A stretch of DNA of 5,606 nt from Candidatus Hydrogenedentota bacterium (lineage in GTDB: Bacteria; Hydrogenedentota; Hydrogenedentia; Hydrogenedentales; SLHB01): assembly GCA_013349485.1 (NCBI GenBank), contig DUZM01000201.1, positions 1 to 5,606 on the forward strand, written 5' to 3'. Shown here in pieces: positions 1 to 4,341 of the stretch. Both the position numbers and the translations under genes were made by a program. A model generated the notes under the pieces. That model made no database searches and had not been told where the DNA came from. It was given only the letters and a program-made list of their open reading frames with translations. Positions within the stretch are counted from its first letter, which is position 1; each line of letters begins with the position of its first letter.

Positions 1-208
1 ATACTGTAGCGCCCGCGATGTCGCCACCCGCCGCGTTGATGGCGTTCACCTCGGCGTGCGGCGTACCGGCCTTCTCGTGGTAACCCTCGCCGAGGACTGC
101 GCCGTCGCGCACAATGACACAGCCCACCATCGGATTTGGGCTGGTTCGGCCTCTCCCTTTTGCGGCCAACTCGATGGCGCGTTGCATATGTATTCTATCG
201 TCCGGCAT
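1..208 (-). CDS. ribD: RibD, N-terminal part (diaminohydroxyphosphoribosylaminopyrimidine deaminase), truncated by left edge
   Basis: RibD carries out the deaminase step (N-terminal domain) and usually the reductase step (C-terminal domain) on the pyrimidine intermediate of riboflavin synthesis, in the cytoplasm. Only the first 69 codons are here. The translation shows family hallmarks: MQRAIELAAKGRGRTSPNP, then MVGCVIVRDG, then GYHEKAGTPHAEVNAI. The HAE holds the zinc ligand and the proton-shuttling glutamate of the cytidine-deaminase-like fold. The PCxxxGxxPPC zinc cysteines lie beyond the edge. I chose the ATG at 208 because MPDDRIHMQRAIELA matches the usual RibD N-terminus in length and GGAG lies just upstream; the in-frame ATG at 187 has no such site. 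An in-frame TGA at 248-250 rules out a longer form. The FMN riboswitch upstream supports the call and implies control by FMN. Family assignment is secure; presence of the reductase domain cannot be seen. Confidence 0.95.
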   Translation of the reverse strand, partial: MPDDRIHMQRAIELAAKGRGRTSPNPMVGCVIVRDGAVLGEGYHEKAGTPHAEVNAINAAGGDIAGATV

Positions 209-247
209 CGTCTCCGCCGTCCTGAAGCGCCCACAAAGTACCGGGCT

Positions 248-340
248 TCACCATCTGCTTGATGGCTTCGCCACCCCGATCTTTTCCCAAGCAATCGTGA
301 TTGCCGCAATCGTGATTGCCGCAATCTCGATTGCCGGCAT
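248..340 (-). CDS. Possible small upstream ORF (30 codons) in the ribD leader
   Basis: This short ORF starts with ATG CCG, like ribD, in an 18-base context identical to that of the ribD start (334-351 versus 202-219), including GGAG three bases before the ATG. It is in frame with ribD and ends at TGA 248-250, 39 bases before the ribD ATG. The peptide opens MPAIEIA and continues AITIA, AITIA, encoded by the 15-bp tandem repeats, then WEKIGVAK. AIEIAA resembles AIELAA at the RibD N-terminus, so it may be a remnant of a duplication of the ribD 5' end. It lies downstream of the terminator, so it would be transcribed only on read-through. Whether it is translated is unknown; it may be a non-functional duplication. 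Confidence 0.3.
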   Translation of the reverse strand: MPAIEIAAITIAAITIAWEKIGVAKPSSRW

Positions 341-350
341 CGTCTCCGCC
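291..350. repeat. 15-bp tandem repeats in the ribD leader
   Basis: Two exact copies of GCAATCGTGATTGCC (291-305, 306-320) are followed by a copy with two changes, GCAATCTCGATTGCC (321-335), and then a diverged unit, GGCATCGTCTCCGCC (336-350). The last unit recurs at 204-218 over the ribD start. Each exact unit has inverted arms GCAATC/GATTGC around GT, so the RNA could form small hairpins. Unit length is a multiple of three and keeps frame in the small ORF on the minus strand. Function unknown; slippage during replication would explain the copies. Confidence 0.85.
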
Positions 351-365
351 GCCAAGACTACTCAG

Positions 366-403
366 AAAAGAAAACGCCCCGAACGGCATACACCTTCCGG
401 GAC
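366..403 (-). terminator. Intrinsic terminator, expression platform of the FMN riboswitch
   Basis: Read on the minus strand, GTCCCGGA (403-396) pairs with TTCGGGGC (383-376), giving eight pairs with two G-U wobbles. An inner GGT/GCC stem closes a GTAT loop after one A-G mismatch. The hairpin is followed directly by GTTTTCTTTT. It lies 19 bases after the aptamer's closing stem and before ribD, the expected arrangement for transcription attenuation by FMN. A competing antiterminator is plausible because CGGGA at the 3' side of the aptamer can pair with TCCCG of the terminator's 5' arm; that part is inference. Confidence 0.8.
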
Positions 404-422
404 ATAACGTACATTCTCGGCT

Positions 423-532
423 ATCTTCTCCCGTCCGGACTTTACCGTCGGCCCCGGAATTTCGCCGGGTCTGCGCCGAAGCGCTCGCGGGCTTTCACCG
501 CCGGTAGGGAATTGCACCCTGTCCCGAAGACG
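423..532 (-). ncRNA. FMN riboswitch (RFN element)
   Basis: The minus strand carries the conserved blocks of the FMN aptamer in order: GTCTTCGGGACAGGGTG, then AATTCCCTACCGGCGGTGA, AAGCCCGCGAGC, a variable arm, then CCCGGCGAAATTCCGG, GCCGACGGT and AAAGTCCGGACGGGAGAAGAT. The closing stem P1 is GTCTTC paired with GAAGAT. It binds flavin mononucleotide and here sits upstream of ribD, so riboflavin-pathway expression should fall when FMN is plentiful. The hairpin with a T-rich tail at 366-403 indicates control at transcription termination. The match to the family is unambiguous by eye. Confidence 0.97.
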
Positions 533-558
533 CATGCTATTCGCTTCACCTTGATGTG

Positions 559-588
559 ATCTTATCAACCACCGGTACGCGCTGTCAA
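559..588 (-). promoter_or_regulatory. sigma70-like promoter for the riboswitch-ribD transcript
   Basis: On the minus strand, TTGACA (588-583) and TAAGAT (564-559) are separated by 18 bases. Transcription would start near 552, about 20 bases before the riboswitch's first stem. The -35 box is a perfect consensus and the position fits the aptamer. Confidence 0.75.
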
Positions 589-694
589 CGTGTGGTCCAG
601 CCACTGTAGGCCAGTCAAACAAAACCTCAACTCAGACGAGACAGCGCGCCTGGCCCCTCAAGTAAAAATCGTTGAAGAAGAATAATTGAATGGC

Positions 695-723
695 TTGACG
701 GGCACAACACAATGTGGTAACCT
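695..723 (+). promoter_or_regulatory. sigma70-like promoter for the cysteine-rich peptide gene
   Basis: TTGACG (695-700) and TAACCT (718-723) are separated by 17 bases, with an A/T-rich stretch just upstream (about 671-690). The start site would fall near 730, leaving a leader of about 45 bases before the ATG at 777. It diverges from the ribD promoter; no gene is visible between the two. The 9-bp direct repeat ACAACACAA overlaps this promoter. Confidence 0.6.
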
Positions 724-733
724 AACAACACAA
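704..733 (+). repeat. 9-bp direct repeat ACAACACAA over the promoter
   Basis: ACAACACAA occurs at 704-712 (in the -35/-10 spacer) and again at 725-733 (just after the -10 box). The copies are 21 bases apart, about two helical turns, so a protein could contact both on one face of the DNA. A regulator site is a guess; low-complexity A/C sequence may produce this by chance. Confidence 0.4.
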
Positions 734-776
734 GTAGTCTACACTTTAGAGCGGACAATAGAGGGAGATTGAGGCT

Positions 777-1250
777 ATGTGTAATCGGAAGGGATTACAA
801 CCAGTAGTCCTTGGACTGATCACGCTCCTATGGGTATTCACGGCCTTCTTTTCGGGCTTGTCGGAAAGCGCTGTCGATTATGCCGTTGTCGGAGATGCCG
901 ATCTGTCGCTAATCTTTGGCGGCGTTGCCTGTGGCGAAAAATGTGACTTCGGGAGTTGTGCGACAGCTTACCCTTACTTTCCCGGCGAAAACTGTGATTA
1001 TGACGCGCAGGAAGAGTGTATCGGCACATGTGACGCCTACTGCGACAATGATACACAGAACTGGACCGGTTGCAGGCTTTCGGAGACTTCCGGGGAATGC
1101 CAAAGCACAAATCCGTTAGGTGAGAACTGGTGTCCGGAGTTCTTTTGCACGGACGGGAGGGACAGGATGGAACCTGACGACGACGAATGCGCTGAGACGC
1201 TTTGGGGCTGTAAATGCACGTGGGACTGCATTTACGACGGCTGCGTCTAG
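777..1250 (+). CDS. Cysteine-rich exported protein precursor with double-glycine leader
   Basis: I do not recognise a named family. The 157-residue product has a basic start (MCNRKG), a hydrophobic segment at about 9-27 (VVLGLITLLWVFTAFF), then VVGDADLSLIFGG ending at residue 49. This matches the double-glycine leader rule: Gly at -1 and -2, Ile at -4, Leu at -7, acidic Asp at -8 and Val at -12. The remaining 108 residues are acidic and hold 16 cysteines (52, 56, 61, 73, 81, 85, 89, 99, 108, 119, 124, 138, 145, 147, 151, 156), with several CxxxC spacings. The even count and the hydrophobic N-terminus suggest a disulfide-rich secreted product, though metal binding is possible. GAGGGAG at 761-767 is a suitable ribosome site. 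The C39-like protease encoded at 2595 is the likely processing enzyme. Role (toxin, signal or structural) is unknown; ordinary Sec-exported protein without Gly-Gly cleavage is the main alternative. Confidence 0.85.
   Translation: MCNRKGLQPVVLGLITLLWVFTAFFSGLSESAVDYAVVGDADLSLIFGGVACGEKCDFGSCATAYPYFPGENCDYDAQEECIGTCDAYCDNDTQNWTGCRLSETSGECQSTNPLGENWCPEFFCTDGRDRMEPDDDECAETLWGCKCTWDCIYDGCV
888..923 (+). other. Double-glycine leader motif and predicted cleavage site
   Basis: Codons for residues 38-49 read VGDADLSLIFGG. Positions -12 (V), -7 (L), -4 (I), -2 and -1 (GG) fit the pattern recognised by C39 peptidases. Cleavage would fall after base 923, releasing a product starting VACGEKC. Cleavage itself is inferred. 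Confidence 0.6.
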
Positions 1251-1346
1251 TTCTTGACACCTTCCTTCTCCCGGAACGGTGTGCCCCGGGGCCTTGCACG
1301 ATTTATCATGGTGGTGCAGAAGGCTGGCGCCCTGATTATGGAGGCC

Positions 1347-1354
1347 AAGGAGAT
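1347..1354 (+). promoter_or_regulatory. Strong ribosome binding site for the LolA-like gene
   Basis: AAGGAGAT lies five bases before the ATG at 1360 and fixes that start. It is closer to the consensus than the site of the peptide gene upstream. The 109-base gap between the two genes contains no convincing promoter or terminator, so one transcript is likely. Confidence 0.75.
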
Positions 1355-1359
1355 CCTGT

Positions 1360-2595
1360 ATGCTTGATGTCTGCCGCCGATACTTCACTGTTCCGTTTGC
1401 CGTCTGCGCGGCGGCGTTCGGCGCGCCGGCACTCGACCTGGCGAATGACGCGGAAGCGATCCGGGACGTCTTGGTGGCGAGGGCGGACAGCGTTGCGAGC
1501 TTCAGCGGAGCGTATGTGACTACGCACATCGTGGAGGGCAGCGACCCTTTCAAGGTGTGGCGCGAGATGCAGTTTTCGGGCCCGGACGTGTATTGGCATA
1601 GTGAGTGGACGTATGTGAACGGGGATCAAAGGGCGTTAACCGTTGCAGAGCTGAACGGCGTCATCACAAGCCTCGATGTCCGCCGTTACGATGACAAACC
1701 CGCCCCGCCGCCTTCCGGCCAGATCGGCCGCAGCCGGTGGCCCTACCCGGTTGGCACCATCCTTGAGCCGCGACATCTTATTGGCTACACTCTGGGCAGG
1801 CCGTTGGCCGATGCTCTAGACGAAGGCGAACTTGTTGTGAGAACTGAAGGCGATTACACGGTTCTCACGGTATTGATCCGCCACAACCATTACCGCCTTG
1901 ATTGCCATCTTGACGACGAGTACCGATTGATTCGCATCGAGGGCGGCCTGATTCCCAAGCAGTCCCTCGCGGAGAAAGTGATTCGTGAACGCGGGGTGGG
2001 ACTGCTTGACCTTTTCCGGCCCAAACAGATCCGGGAGTTCTCCGACTATGTAGTCATCAATGGGATTGACTTTCCTTTGCGCTTGAAGCGGACCACACTG
2101 CGCATCGACAAGGCCTTGAAGAGCGCCTGGATCGAGGAACTCGAGTCCGGCAAGATCGATGAAACTGAGTTTGCGCTCCGAAAATACTCGAGGGGGGGCG
2201 CCGAGGAGCGCGCGATCCAAACCATCGAGATGGATCCCGAAACCGTTTGCCTCAATCCTATTCTCAGCGACGAGGACTTCAGAATACTGTTTCCCGAAGG
2301 TACGCTTGTTGTAGACATGCTTGTGGACACGTGGTTCGTCGTCGGAAAGAACATGGGGGCCGCGACGAGTGAACTGGCAGATATCGTAAGGCACTCTGTG
2401 GCCGAACTGGAACCGGTCGAGGTAGCGGCGGCCCCGTTGCCATCAAGTGTCGCTCTAGCGGAAGAAAAGACATCCGCTCCGTTGACAGTTGTGCGCGAGA
2501 CAACGCGAACCGGGAAAGTTCTCGTCTATTCTGCGTTGGTTGTTGCAGCCATAGCAATAGTACTCCTTGCATCTGCCCGTCGGAGCCGGTCCTAA
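1360..2595 (+). CDS. Exported LolA-like protein with C-terminal membrane anchor
   Basis: The 411-residue product starts with a signal peptide (CRR, then FTVPFAVCAAAFGAPA, with an AxA cleavage site near 24). Residues about 30-300 alternate hydrophobic and polar in the way of the LolA/LolB/RseB open-barrel fold, for example WREMQFSGPDVYWHS, YRLDCHLDDEYRLIRIEGG and VVINGIDFPLRLKR. Residues 308-329 contain FPEGTLVVD and WFVVGK, which resemble a closing motif I associate with outer-membrane-lipoprotein-sorting-like proteins of Planctomycetes. An Ala/Pro/Glu-rich linker (351-385) leads to one transmembrane helix (about 387-404) and the basic tail ARRSRS, so the main domain should face the periplasm. 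It lies between the cysteine-rich precursor and the protease and overlaps the protease start by one base (TAATG). A chaperone or carrier of the peptide is my guess; the fold assignment is tentative and the function unknown. Confidence 0.85.
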   Translation: MLDVCRRYFTVPFAVCAAAFGAPALDLANDAEAIRDVLVARADSVASFSGAYVTTHIVEGSDPFKVWREMQFSGPDVYWHSEWTYVNGDQRALTVAELNGVITSLDVRRYDDKPAPPPSGQIGRSRWPYPVGTILEPRHLIGYTLGRPLADALDEGELVVRTEGDYTVLTVLIRHNHYRLDCHLDDEYRLIRIEGGLIPKQSLAEKVIRERGVGLLDLFRPKQIREFSDYVVINGIDFPLRLKRTTLRIDKALKSAWIEELESGKIDETEFALRKYSRGGAEERAIQTIEMDPETVCLNPILSDEDFRILFPEGTLVVDMLVDTWFVVGKNMGAATSELADIVRHSVAELEPVEVAAAPLPSSVALAEEKTSAPLTVVRETTRTGKVLVYSALVVAAIAIVLLASARRSRS

Positions 2596-3227
2596 TGGAC
2601 CACCTGCACGAACTCGCGGAGATTTACCCAGACACCACCATCGTACCGCCCTCGTGTGGGGCAGGCGCCACGCACTTCATTCTGGAACTGTTCGGGAAGC
2701 GAACGCCGCCGCTTGAGGACATCGAGCAAGCCCTGGATGCCGGCAATGCCGGTGGGAGTACCTCGCTCTTAGGCATAAGGGACTATCTCGAGAACGAGGG
2801 GCTCGAGGTGTATCCGCTAAGTATAAGCCTTGTGGATTTGCACAAGACCTTCGAGTCGGCAGTGGCCGTTCTACATGCCGCCTCATGTAACGGCGATGGT
2901 GAAGACGAGGCCCCGATTCGGCAGGGACATTACCTTGCACTTGTCAAGCACAAAGACACGTTTTATGTCCTGGATCCGCCCGCCGTGAAGGACACGTCTG
3001 AGCGCCGTACGTCTCAGGAAGTTGCGGCGCTGGCGGAGTCCATCCGTTATCAAAATGTTGCTTTAGTTGTATCGGACAGACCGCTCAGTCTACCGCTGCC
3101 GCAGAAGCTATCCCTGGCGGGCATTTTGGCTATCACAGCATGCCTCGTCGTCGTTGCCTTGATTCTTCGTACCTCCCTCCGAAAGTTCGTTCGGCGTTGG
3201 CTGCAACGAGACCAGAGCAGTCTCTGA
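2595..3227 (+). CDS. Membrane-anchored C39-like cysteine peptidase, stand-alone
   Basis: The 210-residue product resembles the C39 peptidase domain that removes double-glycine leaders. Visible features in order: PPSCGAGATHFILELFGK with likely nucleophile Cys21; LEDIEQAL and GGSTSLLGIRDYLENEGLEV, matching the family's G-S-L-L/M-G-L segment; GHYLALV with His112; and FYVLDPP with Asp127. The oxyanion-hole Gln, normally six residues before the Cys, is replaced by Thr15. There is no ABC-transporter part. Instead one transmembrane helix (about 173-192) is followed by a basic tail, RTSLRKFVRRWLQR. By the positive-inside rule the tail is cytoplasmic and the protease faces the periplasm, yet no signal peptide is seen, so topology is uncertain. 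The start overlaps the previous stop (TAATG), with GGAG at 2582-2585, pointing to translational coupling. The likely substrate is the double-glycine protein at 777. A non-catalytic C39-like domain is the alternative. Confidence 0.88.
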   Translation: MDHLHELAEIYPDTTIVPPSCGAGATHFILELFGKRTPPLEDIEQALDAGNAGGSTSLLGIRDYLENEGLEVYPLSISLVDLHKTFESAVAVLHAASCNGDGEDEAPIRQGHYLALVKHKDTFYVLDPPAVKDTSERRTSQEVAALAESIRYQNVALVVSDRPLSLPLPQKLSLAGILAITACLVVVALILRTSLRKFVRRWLQRDQSSL

Positions 3228-3354
3228 TTGTTGCGGCCTCTTGCTCCTTGAATCTGCCGACGACTACCTAGTGAAAAATGTGTGTTTCGGGTTGGGATTC
3301 CCGCTTCTTCAATTTCAGGGTGTACTTTCCAGTCCCGAATCCGTTCTGGTCAAC
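3228..3354. other. Convergent intergenic gap, no clear feature
   Basis: This gap separates the 3' ends of the protease gene and the flippase-like gene. I see only a weak CGGG/CCCG hairpin (3288-3303) and no stem directly followed by a T run on either strand. A bidirectional terminator would be expected here but is not evident by eye. Confidence 0.4.
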
Positions 3355-4314
3355 TTATCCGCGATGTTTCCTCAAGTCCCACGCGCCGAGGCCGAAATTG
3401 GCCCAAAACACGAGGTTCAACGCGGCAAGCTGCAGGGTCATGGCGGTTACGACCGTCTCGATGGGGATATCTGCAACGTGAATCAAGAGGGCCGCAGCGG
3501 CGGCGTATGGGAGACCCGTCGCATTGGGTGTAAACGGGATGGCGCCTGTAATGCCGTGGACGCAATATACCGCCGCGGCGAGCGCGAATGTGACGCTATC
3601 GTGCCCGAAGCTTTGATAGAGGAGCACGGTGGCCCACAGGTCAAGACACGTCGCTGCGACCGTCACGCCGGACGCCAACGGCAGCTTACGGCGCAGGGCC
3701 TTTATCTCGTCACTTATCGCCGCAAGGAACGCGGCGGCTCGAGAGAGCAATGGCGCCCTGCGGACGCGCTCGGCCACCCACTCGAACAGACCCCGTTTCG
3801 TGAGCACATACGCTGCACCGGCGAGCAAGGCGACCGTTGCGACAGCCACAAGCAAGAAGGTTGTTTTCCCCGGGATACGCAGGAGAATTAGTCCCACGAC
3901 CCCGAGCACAAGTGTAGCGCCCGTCTCGAGAACCCGATCCACAATGATCCAGGCGCCGACCTTGGGCGTCCTGTGGCGCCGAATCAGCAGCGGCGACAGT
4001 TCGCCCACGCGGCCGGGCGTCCAATACCCCGTGGCTTTGGACAAGAAGAACAGGCCGACGCCGTTGCTGCCTGCGCCAAGCGCGAAACGCCACTTGCCCG
4101 CGCGCAGCCACTCGGCGACGGCCTCGACGGCCATGAGCGCCAGAATCAGCTTTACGTTGACGGTGACGACGGCATCCCGCAACTTTCCCACGCCCAGAAG
4201 CCACACGACGCCAAGGTACAGCGCCACGCCGACGAGCCACAGATACCGGTTGCAGCGCCAGCGGGCACGACGCGGCGCCTTAGCCACGGCCTCTTTGACA
4301 GGGTCTTGCATCAT
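3355..4314 (-). CDS. LPG-synthase-type transmembrane protein (UPF0104, flippase-like)
   Basis: The 319-residue protein is almost entirely membrane segments (about eight), after a basic cytosolic start. It matches the transmembrane family of lysylphosphatidylglycerol synthase and AglD/UPF0104 proteins (PF03706). The hallmarks are GYWTPGRVGE (96-105), VDR (125-127) and AIPFTPNATGLPYAAAAALL (258-277), which corresponds to the family's PxTPgGlGxxE region. It lacks the soluble aminoacyl-transferase domain of full MprF, so lysyl transfer is not expected. Family members without that domain are thought to move or handle lipid-linked intermediates in the inner membrane. The glycosyltransferase gene ends 27 bases upstream on the same strand, so the pair is probably co-transcribed and may serve lipid or glycan modification. 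ATG at 4314 is followed by another ATG at 4311; the ribosome site is weak (GGGAAG), so either may be used. Substrate unknown. Confidence 0.88.
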   Translation of the reverse strand: MMQDPVKEAVAKAPRRARWRCNRYLWLVGVALYLGVVWLLGVGKLRDAVVTVNVKLILALMAVEAVAEWLRAGKWRFALGAGSNGVGLFFLSKATGYWTPGRVGELSPLLIRRHRTPKVGAWIIVDRVLETGATLVLGVVGLILLRIPGKTTFLLVAVATVALLAGAAYVLTKRGLFEWVAERVRRAPLLSRAAAFLAAISDEIKALRRKLPLASGVTVAATCLDLWATVLLYQSFGHDSVTFALAAAVYCVHGITGAIPFTPNATGLPYAAAAALLIHVADIPIETVVTAMTLQLAALNLVFWANFGLGAWDLRKHRG

Positions 4315-4341
4315 GCACTTACTTCCCGAGACCCAGTTACG

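Noticed and set aside
291..350. Short repeats as a CRISPR array
   Set aside because: The units are contiguous 15-mers with no spacers, and there are no cas genes; this is a simple tandem repeat.
1254..1282. TTGACA after the peptide gene as the -35 box of a separate promoter for the LolA-like gene
   Set aside because: No acceptable -10 box lies 15-19 bases downstream (CGGTGT at 17), so a separate promoter is not supported.
1281..1299. Hairpin GTGC/GCAC around CCCGGGGCCTT as a terminator between the first two genes of the set
   Set aside because: The stem has only four to five pairs and is followed by GATTTATC, not a T run. It might be a weak processing or attenuation structure but cannot be supported.
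1816..2394. 192-codon minus-strand ORF opposite the LolA-like gene
   Set aside because: No ribosome site or domain is evident, and the opposite strand has a signal peptide, anchor and family-like motifs.
3288..3303. CGGG/CCCG hairpin as a bidirectional terminator between the convergent genes
   Set aside because: Four pairs only; on the minus strand the TTTTT run starts nine bases after the stem, and the plus strand has no T run.
3241..3891. 216-codon plus-strand ORF
   Set aside because: It lies antisense to the flippase-like gene, is rich in Arg/Gly with no recognisable domain, and is explained by the high GC of the real gene.
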